DNA of 64,000 bases from Terriglobales bacterium. Its GTDB lineage: Bacteria > Acidobacteriota > Terriglobia > Terriglobales > Acidobacteriaceae. Both the position numbers and the translations under genes were made by a program. Positions 35,501 through 44,216 of the stretch are shown here, piece by piece; position 1 is the stretch's first letter, and each line of letters begins with the position of its first letter. The stretch spans positions 62,001-126,000 of the forward strand of contig DATMAB010000015.1 of NCBI GenBank assembly GCA_035573675.1. The letters run 5' to 3'. The notes below the pieces were generated by a model. It searched no databases and was not told the origin of the DNA. It was given only the letters and a program-made list of their open reading frames with translations.

Positions 35501-36072
35501 GCGTCCTCCTTAGAATCGTCCGAGGGCTCGACCGCACCGCTCACGCCCTCGCTGAATTTTAGTTCTGGCACGGCCTGGCCGCAGTGCAGGCAATGGCCGG
35601 GTTGGAGGTAGGTTTCAGGAATCGAGAGCGCGGTGAGTGCCACGTGCACTTGGTCCGTGAGCCGCTTGCGGATCACGTGCCGCGGCTCGCCTTCGAGTTG
35701 GTGAGCGACGCGCCCTGGTAGGCCCAACAGTTGAGATCGAACGACCGCGATCATGTTTCCCATGACCCGCTTGAATGCTTCCACGGGCACGAGCTCGCCG
35801 CGCTTCTCGGCCAGTTCCATCTCGGCCAGGTCCGCGCTGGCCTTCAGCATGCGAGCCCGCTGTCGGCGCACGTCGGCGCTGGAGCCGTCGTCAGAGAACA
35901 TCTCCCGGCGCTCAAAGGCGGACTGCATGTAGCGGATGTACCAGGCCATGCACGCGCCGAGCTCGTATTTTCCCCGCTCGGCGCGCGGCATGCCCTCGTG
36001 GACCAACTGGTTGACGCGCCTGCGGGTGACGTTTAGCGCCTTCGCAATCTTCTCAACACCAACTAGGGCCAT
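35497..36072 (-). CDS. Phage terminase small subunit (Nu1-like)
   Basis: This 191-residue protein starts with a winged/HTH DNA-binding domain (VEKIAKALNVTRRRVNQLVHEGMPR), as in lambda Nu1. A helical dimerisation segment (residues 65-115, RRQRARMLKASADLAEMELA) follows. That layout, and the sequence KRGELVPVEAFKRVMGNMIAVVR, match Nu1-type small terminases that recognise packaging sites. Near the C-terminus there is a CxxC (HCLHCGQ), which is not typical and could bind zinc. No large terminase gene follows or precedes. It is coupled by a 4-base overlap to the next small gene. Confidence 0.75.
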   Translation of the reverse strand: MALVGVEKIAKALNVTRRRVNQLVHEGMPRAERGKYELGACMAWYIRYMQSAFERREMFSDDGSSADVRRQRARMLKASADLAEMELAEKRGELVPVEAFKRVMGNMIAVVRSQLLGLPGRVAHQLEGEPRHVIRKRLTDQVHVALTALSIPETYLQPGHCLHCGQAVPELKFSEGVSGAVEPSDDSKEDA

Positions 36073-36286
36073 CGGGTAGCGGGTTTCCTTTTCTGAGAAG
36101 CGTTTCTGGTTGCAACCGCCTCAAAAGCCTCGACTTGGGCGCTCGCAAAAGGAAAGGAAACCTGAAATTCAGGGCCTTTACTCTAGCGAGAGCCTGGGGC
36201 CGCCGTCACCCGCAGGGGGAGGGGTCGTGGAAGTACCTACGGTTACCCTGCCCCCTGCGTCGGGCCGGACAGCCATCGCGGATGCG

Positions 36287-37054
36287 TCAGGCGCCAGCCA
36301 CTGCAATCAACACTCCACGCTCAACGAGTTCGGCGACCTCGCTCGCCTCCGCGAGAATTTCATCGCCCGGCTTAAGGGCTTGGCAGCGCAGGCCGGTGAT
36401 GGAGCCGACCGCCTTGTAACGCTTCAAGCCATCAGTGACCTCTCCAATTGGAAGGCCCGAGATGGAAGTGATGACCGCCTCCGAGAACCGCGCTTGTGTC
36501 GCAGCCAGTTCGTCTTGCAGCTTCCCCGTAAATGCGTTCTCGACGAATTGGCGAACCGTGGAGCGACTGCCTCGCCTCAGAGATCCAATGAGCGGTGTGA
36601 ATCTCGCACTGTCGAGCTTGGTGACTAGGTCAGCGATGGAAGAATCAACGGCGTCGATCTCCTCGACGGCCTTAGTGAGCGTACGAACTGCCGAGTCGAT
36701 CTGTGAAAGCGGGCGCTTCCTCTGGCTGATGAGTTCTTGGACCTGAGCTTTCAGTGCCCCGGCTTCGGCAATCGCAAGATCTCGCCGCAAGTCGGCGAGC
36801 TTCTTTGCCACACGAGGCGCGGCCGCGCCATAGTCGGCCGCTTCCCGGCTGGCCTTCTGCGCTTCCGCATCGAGCCTGTCGCACTCCTTTTCCGGAACTG
36901 GCAGGCCCGCCAGTAGAGCGTCGGAAGCCAACTCCTGTCGCCTAGACTGGGCAGCGCTGGATCGTGTATGAGCCTCCGCCTCACGCCTTTGGAGGTCAGC
37001 GAGAAGCTGGTCGGCTTTCGTGATCTCTTTCTTGAGCTTTTCGATTTCGGACAT
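36287..37054 (-). CDS. Coiled-coil phage protein of unknown function
   Basis: With the ATG at 37054 (GAGGAG site upstream) the product is 255 residues. Residues 1-150 have strong heptads with many Lys/Glu/Leu (MSEIEKLKKEITKADQLLAD, then SREAADYGAAAPRVAKKLAD), predicting long coiled coils. The C-terminal part is compact (TGLRCQALKPGDEILAEASE, GVLIAVAGA). It follows the S49 protease gene in transcription order. In many phages a scaffold or capsid-decoration protein holds that position, so a scaffold is possible but not shown. Confidence 0.6.
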   Translation of the reverse strand: MSEIEKLKKEITKADQLLADLQRREAEAHTRSSAAQSRRQELASDALLAGLPVPEKECDRLDAEAQKASREAADYGAAAPRVAKKLADLRRDLAIAEAGALKAQVQELISQRKRPLSQIDSAVRTLTKAVEEIDAVDSSIADLVTKLDSARFTPLIGSLRRGSRSTVRQFVENAFTGKLQDELAATQARFSEAVITSISGLPIGEVTDGLKRYKAVGSITGLRCQALKPGDEILAEASEVAELVERGVLIAVAGA

Positions 37055-37377
37055 TGAATTTTTCTCCTCGTTGAAGTCCTCTCGGCGTGCCGTGAGGTCT
37101 TGCAGGTGCGCCTCACGCGGCGAGACTGGAGCCCGGCAGATAGGCCCCAGCCCCGCCATGCGAGGGAAACCGTGGGCGGCACACCGGCCGCCTCGGTAGC
37201 TTCCGTCTCGCCGATGGGCAGCCATCCCCATCAGCGGGTGTCGCAAGTCAGGCTCGTGCACGTGGCGGCCCGAGCCATTTCCCCGACGCTCGACGGTAAC
37301 GCCGGCCCGATTGGAAGGATGCCAACCGGGTGCTCCTGGCACGATTCCGTCGTCGTTTACCACGGCTCGTGCCAAAG
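37055..37377. other. Noncoding gap in the morphogenesis operon
   Basis: About 320 bases between the S49 protease stop and the coiled-coil gene start. The frame of the downstream gene is open through it, but the sequence (rich in Arg, Gly and Pro) has no family resemblance and lacks a ribosome binding site. It may be an untranslated spacer or the scar of a lost gene. Confidence 0.45.
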
Positions 37378-39210
37378 TCATTCCGCCAAGTCCTGCCCTG
37401 CCAGCGCCCGCTGGTAGAGCGTGAACTCGCCGAAGTCGCTTCCAAAGCGCCGCCGATCCTCATTGGACAGTCGTGCCCACTGCCGCTCCCACTTTTGCTC
37501 CGCAGGCACTTTGGGATCGCCCATAAGCTTCTCGTAGGCAACAAAATTGTTGAAATCGAAGTTGAAGCTCTGCGCCAGGCCGGGCTCCGTGGCCCAGCGG
37601 ACTTGAAGCCTCTCATCCTGGGACAGCGCGGCCCACGAGCGTTCAGCCTGAATGAATTGCTCGACGGTCTGGTACTTCTCCTGGACCTCAGGGTCTCTCA
37701 TCCAGCGCATACGGGCCTTTGCTTCGAGCGGCGTGTTCGGGTCAGCCATCGCGGCTTCATACGCATTCCAGGCATTGAAGTCGAAGCTGAAACGTCGCTG
37801 GAGTTCGGGGTCCCCGGACCAGCGCAACCGCTTCTTCTCCTCCGCCGACAGATTCGGATCGGCCTGTCCCCGCTCGAAGGCCGCAAACCTGGTGAAATCA
37901 TTCTTGAACTTCGCCCGCGTCGCAGGCTCGTATCTAAATCGAATGTAGAGCCGGCGCTCCAACGCTCGCTGCCGCTCCTGTGCGGCAGCCGCCTCGCGCA
38001 TCACCGTCAGCTGCTGGCGGTCGGCATTCACACGCACCAGCCAGCCCTTGGCCTCAAGCTCCGGCTTGAGAACCTGCATAATCAGGCACATCTGTTCGCC
38101 GCTATGAGGCCAGTACTGCCCCGCAGTGGCGGGCTTGCGGAGTTCTGCCAGCAGGCCGGCGCCCGTGCCCACGAAGGAGAAGTCGGCCCAGTCTGCGTGT
38201 GCGCGCAACGCCCTCGAAACTTCGGCGGAGACGCTGCCTTCGCTCGGCGCGACCGCTGGCTTGGTGGGCGCAGCTGGCCGAGGCCGAGAAACTGCGCTAC
38301 TCGCCCGCTTCGCCGGTGCCCCACGCACTGGGACTGCTGTGACCACAGGCTTCTTGGGAGCCACGGCTTGGGATGCCGAATTGGCCCCGTCCCGGTGCTG
38401 CTGGTTCAGTTGGTCCACCAGCGCGTCCAAGGTGGAGACACCGTCCACGAGTCCCGCTGCGATGGCGTGCTTGCCCAGAAAAAGCCGGCCCTCGGCCATG
38501 TCTCCCAGGACGGTCTCGCTGTCCGTCTTGCGATTCCGCGCGACGGCATCCACGAACACGCGGTAGACGTGGTCCACCTGCTCCTGGATGGACGCGCGCC
38601 CTACCTCGGTGAGAGGCGCGTGCTCGCTGGCAATGCGCTTGTACTTGCCCGCCGTGATCTCCGTGACCTTGATGCCGCGCCGCTCCTCGGCCTTGGAGTA
38701 ATCCACGTGCGTGGCAACGACGCCGATGCTGCCCACGGCCGTCGTGTCGCCGGTGATGTACACCTTGTCGGCCGCCGATCCGATCCAGTAGGCGGCGCTG
38801 GCCATCATGCCGTCCGCCAGCGCCGCAATGGGCTTCTTGCCCCGCGCCTCGTAGATGAGACTCGCCAGCGCCTCGACGCCGTCCACAGTTCCGCCCGGCG
38901 AATCCACGTCCAGCACGATGCTATGCACCTGAGGGTCCGACAACGCGGCCTTGAGGTCGGCTGCCAGTTGCCTGGTGACCGTTTCCGCGAAGAAAAGGCC
39001 CAGAATCGTGGGGCGCTTTACGACGATCCCCTGCACGGGCAATCGGGCCACGCCATCCCTCACTTCGGGGCCGCGCGAACCCCGGCGAGGTTGACCCTCT
39101 GGCGGACGCTCGACTTCGCCCCGCAGATGTCCGAGGTAGATTTCTCCCACCTCCACCAGCTTCTCCGGCACAATAGCCCACGGAGCGTTCAAGATATTGA
39201 AGATCCCCAT
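37378..39210 (-). CDS. S49-family phage protease with C-terminal repeat tail
   Basis: This 610-residue protein (ATG at 39210, GGAGG 5 bases upstream) has an SppA-like S49 domain at about residues 50-290. It shows LDVDSPGGTVDGVEAL, the serine in GMMASAAYWIGSAADKVY, and the lysine region ITAGKYKRIASEHAPLTE, so the Ser-Lys dyad seems present. Such enzymes cut scaffold and capsid proteins during head maturation. The C-terminal third (about 420-609) consists of about 4.5 repeats of roughly 39 residues with DF..F.AYE...DP....RW. This tail is not part of the usual protease. It overlaps the next gene upstream by its start codon. Confidence 0.85.
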   Translation of the reverse strand: MGIFNILNAPWAIVPEKLVEVGEIYLGHLRGEVERPPEGQPRRGSRGPEVRDGVARLPVQGIVVKRPTILGLFFAETVTRQLAADLKAALSDPQVHSIVLDVDSPGGTVDGVEALASLIYEARGKKPIAALADGMMASAAYWIGSAADKVYITGDTTAVGSIGVVATHVDYSKAEERRGIKVTEITAGKYKRIASEHAPLTEVGRASIQEQVDHVYRVFVDAVARNRKTDSETVLGDMAEGRLFLGKHAIAAGLVDGVSTLDALVDQLNQQHRDGANSASQAVAPKKPVVTAVPVRGAPAKRASSAVSRPRPAAPTKPAVAPSEGSVSAEVSRALRAHADWADFSFVGTGAGLLAELRKPATAGQYWPHSGEQMCLIMQVLKPELEAKGWLVRVNADRQQLTVMREAAAAQERQRALERRLYIRFRYEPATRAKFKNDFTRFAAFERGQADPNLSAEEKKRLRWSGDPELQRRFSFDFNAWNAYEAAMADPNTPLEAKARMRWMRDPEVQEKYQTVEQFIQAERSWAALSQDERLQVRWATEPGLAQSFNFDFNNFVAYEKLMGDPKVPAEQKWERQWARLSNEDRRRFGSDFGEFTLYQRALAGQDLAE

Positions 39211-39884
39211 CAGTCCTCCGAGTGTTGGTTTGGGTTGGCCTGTGCGCACTGGGCAACGGCCCTAATTCCCGCCGCTTGGCCTTGGGTGCCCCTGTGGGCC
39301 AACCTGCGGCAACGTTGCGCCCCTGTGGGCAAACGTGCGCTAAGCTGGCCCCCATTGCTGCCGGTGTCGAGTGGGGTAAGCTCACCCCCGGGCTGGCAGG
39401 GCGCGGTTGCTGCGTCGTGCACTTCGGCAAATATCCCGGCGAGAACGTGGTCTGCATCAAGGCCGTTGCCGGAAAGGGCTGTCAGCTTCGCCTGAACATC
39501 CGGATGCTGGCGCACTACCGCTTCCACGGCCGCCCGCCAGCGCGACGGTCCCACGAGCTTCGCTGCGAATTGAAGCAGTGCCCGGATGGGAGGCGTCATC
39601 AACTCCCGCACCAATTTCCGGCCCAACTTCTCCGCCGCTTCGCTCGGGTCCGGCCAGTAGTACGCCCAGGGCACGACGACCATCTCGGGCTTGCCCCTGT
39701 GGCGCAGTACCGCGTTGGTCGCCCTGGCACATTCGAGACAGATCGGCTCGCGAACTCCGTTTGGGTCTGCCCACCAGCGCCCGCCCTGCCGCGAGATGCG
39801 GAGGCTGGGTACAAGCTCGGGATCGAAGAGAATCCCTTTGCCACACCCCACGCACGCTCCGGGAATGAAATCGCGGCCGCTCAC
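39210..39884 (-). CDS. Zinc-binding phage protein
   Basis: This 224-residue protein begins with CVGCG (near residue 11) and has CLEC near residue 50. These likely form one zinc site around a WWADPNGVREPI segment. The middle part is helical (RKLVRELMTPPIRALLQFAA) and the tail is polar. Its ATG overlaps the tape measure stop (39881-39884) and its stop overlaps the S49 protease start at 39210. This fits a single coupled operon. I recognise no family; tail assembly is plausible from position. Confidence 0.65.
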   Translation of the reverse strand: MSGRDFIPGACVGCGKGILFDPELVPSLRISRQGGRWWADPNGVREPICLECARATNAVLRHRGKPEMVVVPWAYYWPDPSEAAEKLGRKLVRELMTPPIRALLQFAAKLVGPSRWRAAVEAVVRQHPDVQAKLTALSGNGLDADHVLAGIFAEVHDAATAPCQPGGELTPLDTGSNGGQLSARLPTGAQRCRRLAHRGTQGQAAGIRAVAQCAQANPNQHSED

Positions 39885-42556
39885 AGTGACTTCACCCCGA
39901 GGCCCAGAGCGCCATTCGCAGCCTTCCGGTTCCGCTCCAGCGTCCGCACTACCACGCGGGCGAACATCGGGCTTGCCTCCAGGCGCTTCAGTACCAGCGC
40001 GTCGTCCAGATCAACCGTCAGGTCCGCGCGGCCAGTCGGTCCCGCTGCTCCCGGTGTGACCTCCACCAAGCCGCCTTCGGCAAAACCACGCATGGTGCGC
40101 CGCCTCAATGCCGGCAAGCCGGCCTGGTTCAGGTCGCGCAGGAACTCCAGCATCCCCGGCTGCTTGACGACCGCCGCGCGAACGATGAACTCGCCGCGCG
40201 AGACACGAATGGGAATCGAATCGCTGGTGCTGCTGCCGGGACCGCGAATCAAGCCGCCTGTGGCCTTGCCGGGAACCTGACCGCCGCCCGCAAGGCCGAA
40301 ACCGCCGAAGATGCCCCCCAGGCTCTTGAGCAGTCCGCCCAGGAGCTTCGTGGTGATGATCCAAGCGATCATCTGCGAGATGATCTGCTGAATGGACTGG
40401 ACGACCGAGAGAGCCAGGCCCCGCATCGCGTCGCCAAAGCTCTCCGCGTTCTGGATGCCCTGGCTAAAGAAGCTCGCGATGTCAGCCTGGACGGCCTGTT
40501 CCAGTTGGGCGGTGAAATTAGCCTGGGCCTGACCGGCCGCATCCGTCGAAACGCGCACCTGGCCGAGAGCCTGGTTGTACCGTTCGGCCGCCGCGATCTG
40601 CTCGTCGGTGATAGCCGCGCCCCGAATTCTTACGCCGATCTCCTCCAGCACGGGCAGGCGTTCGCGTTCGACTTGGAGAATCTGCTGCTCGCCCTGAAAC
40701 TGCGTCAGGACCCCCGTGGCGACCTTGTCCCGGATGGCCTGGATCTCCGCATCGAGCGCGGCCAGGGCCTTCTCGGCCTCGGCCTGAATCTCGGCGAAGT
40801 TTATCTTCTGCTCGCCAACAGACCGCGCTTCGGCCAGCCGGCGCTTGCGCTCTTCCTCCGCCACGCCTTCCTTGACCAGTAGCTCATCAAGCTTGGCGAT
40901 CTGCTCATCGAGCGCCGCGCGTTCGGCCGCGAAGCGCTGCCCTTTCGCTTCGAGCAGCTGGCGGTCGAAGTCGAGCAGTGCCTTGGCGTTGTCCTCCGTG
41001 GCCTTCCGCTGCTCGGCTGTGAGGCTGCCCAATTCCTTGGTCAACTCGAGCTGGCGAACTGCGATCTGCGTGCGCAGGTCCTGGGTCTTTTGGGTCCGTG
41101 CGTCCTTGGTCTCGCCCTGCTGTAGCGGCAGGCGCTCCAGCACGTCCAGGCGCTCCCGCAGCGCCGCGACCTCCGCCTCTGCTGCCTCCCGCGTGATGCG
41201 CTTGCGCTCCTCGAAGTGCTCACGCAGGCTGCGCTCGTTCTTCTCAAAGGCGTCGCGCTCCTGCTGCTCTTGGAGGGCAAGGTGGGCCTTCTGGAGCTTG
41301 AGGGCGTTGTCGAGCAGGGACTCTTCGAGCGCTAGGCGCGCCTTGGCTTCCTTGTCCGACTGCTCCAGGTCTTTGCTGCGATCATCGTCGCCCTTGCCCC
41401 GGCCGCCAGTGCCTGCGCTCGGGAGCGTAAACACCTTGTCGATGGTCTTTCCCATCTTCTCGATGAATGCCTGGAGACGGTTGAGGAACTTGTTGCCTCC
41501 TGCCTCGAACTGCTTCAGGTCATCATCGCTAAGGAGCGTGAACTCACTGCCGGTAACCGCGCGGCTGAATGCGCCCTTCGCCAACACTGCGATACCGCGT
41601 AGCTGGTCCTTGGCGGTATCGCCGAAGTGCTCCCATAGTTCCTCGCCCTCAGCGAGCACGAAGGCCAGGGTCTGGCCGATGAGGGAGAAGCCGGCGACAA
41701 CCAGCTTCACGAAGGTGCCCGCCGACTCGCCCATCCGCTTGAAGCCTTCGTTGCCCGCAGCGCCAAGCTCCTCAGTGATAAACTCGGCCGCGTCGGCGAG
41801 CCCTGGAGCGAGGCCAGCCGCAAAGCGGAGTGCGAGTCCGTCCGCCTTGGTCTTGAGGTCCCGAACTGCATCGTTGGCGCGCTGGGCGGCTTGCACCAGG
41901 TCGCGGTCGATCTTCACGCCCAGGCGTTCGGCCTTCTTGGCCAGTTCGTCGAATCCGCCCGTACCGAGGTCGTCGATGAGGGGCAGCAGTTCCGCACCAG
42001 ACTTCTTGAAGAATTCGAGCGCCAGGCCGGTGCGCTTCGCTCCTGGCTCCAGCTTGGCCAGGCCGTTGATTACCTTCTGCAACGCGTCCGTTTCGCTGAG
42101 CCCCTTGAGCGCATCGGCGTTGCCGAACAACTGCCGCGTCGCATCGCGCGCGGTCTTAACACCCTGGTTGTAGTCGTCGAGCGTCTTGACGAACTGGATC
42201 AGGCCCTTTTGAAGCTGCTCCTGCTCGACGTCCGCCGTGCGCGCGCCGAAGGCCAGCGTGCTCAGGGTCTCGACGGAGATCCCGGTTTTCTGTTCCAGCT
42301 TGCCCAGGGTGTCGGCAGTCTCCAGCGCGCGCTTGGTCATGGCCGTGAAGCCGGCAACCACAGCGCCCACGGTGAGCGCAGGGAGAGCACGAGCCAGGCT
42401 CGACACCTGGCCGGTGAGGAAGCTCAGCCCACGCCCAGCCGCACCGCCAGCCTTTCCTGTCTTTTCTGCCTCGGCCTGCACGCGCTTGAAAGCGTTGACA
42501 ACTTCTTGCACGCCCTCGGCGCTCAGCCTTACGCGAACATCAGGAGCTTGGGCCAT
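39881..42556 (-). CDS. Phage tail tape measure protein
   Basis: This 891-residue protein has the classic tape measure build. The N-terminus reads EVVNAFKRVQAEAEKTGKAG and has Gly-rich membrane-like helices (TVGAVVAGFTAMTKRALETA). A very long charged coiled coil covers about residues 385-640, with repeated ALEESLLDNALKLQ and RERLDVLERL patterns. Hydrophobic segments near the C-terminus (IISQMIAWIITTKLLGGLLK) are followed by the Gly-rich FAEGG/ SKGEFIV-like region (RVSRGEFIVRAAVV). Its length suggests a tail of roughly 130 nm if 1.5 angstrom per residue applies. It is the second gene of the leftward operon, overlapping the DUF1376 gene end. Confidence 0.88.
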   Translation of the reverse strand: MAQAPDVRVRLSAEGVQEVVNAFKRVQAEAEKTGKAGGAAGRGLSFLTGQVSSLARALPALTVGAVVAGFTAMTKRALETADTLGKLEQKTGISVETLSTLAFGARTADVEQEQLQKGLIQFVKTLDDYNQGVKTARDATRQLFGNADALKGLSETDALQKVINGLAKLEPGAKRTGLALEFFKKSGAELLPLIDDLGTGGFDELAKKAERLGVKIDRDLVQAAQRANDAVRDLKTKADGLALRFAAGLAPGLADAAEFITEELGAAGNEGFKRMGESAGTFVKLVVAGFSLIGQTLAFVLAEGEELWEHFGDTAKDQLRGIAVLAKGAFSRAVTGSEFTLLSDDDLKQFEAGGNKFLNRLQAFIEKMGKTIDKVFTLPSAGTGGRGKGDDDRSKDLEQSDKEAKARLALEESLLDNALKLQKAHLALQEQQERDAFEKNERSLREHFEERKRITREAAEAEVAALRERLDVLERLPLQQGETKDARTQKTQDLRTQIAVRQLELTKELGSLTAEQRKATEDNAKALLDFDRQLLEAKGQRFAAERAALDEQIAKLDELLVKEGVAEEERKRRLAEARSVGEQKINFAEIQAEAEKALAALDAEIQAIRDKVATGVLTQFQGEQQILQVERERLPVLEEIGVRIRGAAITDEQIAAAERYNQALGQVRVSTDAAGQAQANFTAQLEQAVQADIASFFSQGIQNAESFGDAMRGLALSVVQSIQQIISQMIAWIITTKLLGGLLKSLGGIFGGFGLAGGGQVPGKATGGLIRGPGSSTSDSIPIRVSRGEFIVRAAVVKQPGMLEFLRDLNQAGLPALRRRTMRGFAEGGLVEVTPGAAGPTGRADLTVDLDDALVLKRLEASPMFARVVVRTLERNRKAANGALGLGVKSL

Positions 42557-43355
42557 TCAGTTGCCTCTCCTCGCTTAATCCAAGCTGCTTCCGCAGGATT
42601 TCGTCCGCCGTGGGGCCGGTTGGCTCGCTACGCCTCGCCAGGGCGCGCTTGCGCTCTTCGCTCGCAAGCGGATACACGGGGCCTTCGTCATTACGGCCCT
42701 TGATCGGGAACACGCCCGACCAGCCGTTAAGGACAGACTGCTCCAGCACGGAACCAGGGCCGTGCCCTTGAGCCTTGAGCCTTTCAAGTTCCCGAACAAC
42801 CAACTGCCGGCCACGATCTGTCAGCGGCTTCCGGATTCTCGACCGCATCTCCTGGAAGGCTTGCCAAGCATCAGCAGGAACCCAAGAGGGCAACGCGAAA
42901 GCGTTGCCGGTGACTTTGGTTTTGACTCTTGGTTTTGATTCTGGATGTGGTTGTGGATGTGGTTGTGGTTGCTCATGCAATGCAGGAGCATTGCTAGGTG
43001 CAATGCTTGAGCATTGCTCATTCATCGCTTTGGCGTTCTGCCATCTCTTCTGACCGGCAAGTACCCGCCGCTCATGGCTTTCGGCTGCCTTCGCGAGTTC
43101 CAGGTCAATCCGGCCATGACGGTAGCAGTCGCCTTCGCGACGGAAGAACTCGGCGAGCACGGCATCCACGTTGCTCCTGCCTTGCTCATCCAAAGCTTTA
43201 GCAATGCTGTAGCATTGCTCCGGCGAGGCAGGGAGGCTGCCCTTGCGCCAGTAGTGGGCGATCAGAAGAAGATAGGCACCGTGTTGTCCCTGGGTAAGGT
43301 GGGCCGTGTCGCCCAAGTAGTCGCCCCAGTACATCGGCATCCAGTGGCGCGCCAT
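42540..43355 (-). CDS. DUF1376 (YdaU-like) phage replication protein
   Basis: This 271-residue protein opens with HWMPMYWGDYLGDTAHLTQG and QHGAYLLLIAHYW, the typical start of DUF1376 proteins found in phage replication modules. The middle (residues 110-155) is a low-complexity linker with repeats of Gln, Pro and His (EQPQPHPQPHPESK). The C-terminus has a helical domain (PADAWQAFQEMRSRIRKPLT). In temperate phages such genes sit next to helicase loaders; none was found here. Three GCAATGC/GCATTGC palindromes lie within the linker-coding region and near 43200. It overlaps the tape measure start by 17 bases. Confidence 0.7.
   Translation of the reverse strand: MARHWMPMYWGDYLGDTAHLTQGQHGAYLLLIAHYWRKGSLPASPEQCYSIAKALDEQGRSNVDAVLAEFFRREGDCYRHGRIDLELAKAAESHERRVLAGQKRWQNAKAMNEQCSSIAPSNAPALHEQPQPHPQPHPESKPRVKTKVTGNAFALPSWVPADAWQAFQEMRSRIRKPLTDRGRQLVVRELERLKAQGHGPGSVLEQSVLNGWSGVFPIKGRNDEGPVYPLASEERKRALARRSEPTGPTADEILRKQLGLSEERQLNGPSS
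42977..43017. repeat. Palindromic repeats inside the DUF1376 gene
   Basis: Two inverted repeats, GCAATGC with GCATTGC (42977-42994) and GCAATGCT with AGCATTGC (43000-43017), are separated by a few bases. A third, with 9-bp arms, lies at 43200-43219. A nearby tandem (TGGATGTGGTTG, twice, about 42952-42975) is less GC-rich. The arrangement resembles iteron origins embedded in a replication gene. Confidence 0.5.
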
Positions 43356-43385
43356 CAGCACCGCCCCCGCTGCCAGGGCTGCGCG

Positions 43386-43664
43386 CTAGAAGGAACGCGA
43401 TCCTGCGTATTGTCCATTACCCTCCATCTGGCCGCGCCGCAGATCGCGGCAGCGGCTCCGTAACTGGGCCATGTTGCGGGCGAGACTCCGGACCGGCACC
43501 AGGTCGTCGGCAAGAAACGCCTGGGCGTCGGCGGCAATCCCCGGCTCGTCGACAAACACGAACACAGCCCGCGCATCCGCGCCCGGCCGCAGTTCTACGA
43601 GGCGCCGGCCGCGAACGCGCAAGAAGGCGGCCATGAGGATGTCGCGGGTCTCGAAGAAGCCCAT
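43386..43664 (-). CDS. DUF5659-like small phage protein
   Basis: From the ATG at 43664 (GGGAG site) the 92-residue product reads MGFFETRDILMAAFLRVRGR, then RLVELRPG and AVFVFVDEP. This matches the pattern of small DUF5659-type proteins (a 'Y/F-T-x-D-x-x-x-A-A-F-L' start and 'xFxF' strand) common in bacterial mobile elements. Role unknown. It starts 4 bases past the stop of the HTH gene upstream, so it is probably cotranscribed. Confidence 0.55.
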   Translation of the reverse strand: MGFFETRDILMAAFLRVRGRRLVELRPGADARAVFVFVDEPGIAADAQAFLADDLVPVRSLARNMAQLRSRCRDLRRGQMEGNGQYAGSRSF

Positions 43665-43666
43665 CC

Positions 43667-43876
43667 CTAGCGCTCCCGCGCCCTCAACCACTCTTCGAGC
43701 GCGGCACGGCGGAATCGAATGAAACGGCGCCCGCACCGGATGTGCGGGATCGCATACTTGCCGCCAGAAATCCAGTGTTGTAGCGTCCCGACCGTAACCC
43801 CCAGGAGCCGCGCCGCCGAGCGGTAGTCGAGTAAAGGCTCCTCACGCGCCAGCGCTTTCTCTACGTTCGGTGCCAT
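43667..43876 (-). CDS. Excisionase-like helix-turn-helix protein (HTH_17)
   Basis: This 69-residue protein is a single winged helix. LLDYRSAARLLGVTVGTLQH is the HTH, followed by a wing (YAIPHIRCGRRFIRFRRAAL) and the final helix EEWLRARER. It belongs to the MerR-like/excisionase family that controls integrase direction or phage transcription. It is 130 bp downstream of another HTH gene (44007-44216), and both face left into the replication and morphogenesis genes. Two such proteins in one element suggests one is an excisionase and one an operon regulator. Confidence 0.75.
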   Translation of the reverse strand: MAPNVEKALAREEPLLDYRSAARLLGVTVGTLQHWISGGKYAIPHIRCGRRFIRFRRAALEEWLRARER

Positions 43877-44006
43877 TCCCCCCCCTAGTCGCCGCTACCG
43901 GAATAGTTGGCCATCGTGCTGGAACAATACCCGGAGAACTTGAATCTGTCAGTGTGGCGCTGAACGCTACACTGCGAGGTCGCTGCCGGTTTCTCGGCAT
44001 CCGCCG

Positions 44007-44216
44007 TCACGACTGGCAGTCGCCCCGCTTTCTGGGCCTCGGACGGCCAGCACCCTCGCGCGCGATGCGCGCGCATTCCGCCGTCGAGATCAGGCGACGA
44101 CCGCCGATATTGATGAGCTTCACCTCGCCACGGGCAGCCAGTCGCCGCAAGGTAAAGGGTGAGACGCCGAGCGTCGCAGCGCCTTCTTGCAGGGAAATCA
44201 GGGTGGGACTCGTCAT
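44007..44216 (-). CDS. Excisionase-like helix-turn-helix protein (second copy)
   Basis: Starting at the ATG at 44216, 3 bases after an excellent GGAGGAGG, the 69-residue product has ISLQEGAATLGVSPFTLRRL as the HTH. A wing (VKLINIGGRRLISTAECARI) and a basic C-terminal tail (GRPRPRKRGDCQS) follow. It is the first gene of the leftward arm and faces a divergent promoter region with dyads. The fold matches excisionase or MerR-like regulators. The extra basic tail could add DNA contacts. Confidence 0.75.
   Translation of the reverse strand: MTSPTLISLQEGAATLGVSPFTLRRLAARGEVKLINIGGRRLISTAECARIAREGAGRPRPRKRGDCQS

Noticed and set aside
37330-39495. Long open frame on the plus strand (721 residues)
   Set aside because: It is antisense to the S49 protease, whose motifs and ribosome binding site are clear. 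High-GC sequence often leaves such shadows.
40845-42173. Open frame opposite the tape measure gene
   Set aside because: Arg/Ser-rich composition from reading a coiled-coil gene backwards; no start signal.
42941-43020. CRISPR-like repeat array
   Set aside because: Repeats are short, palindromic and inside a coding gene, with no regular spacers.
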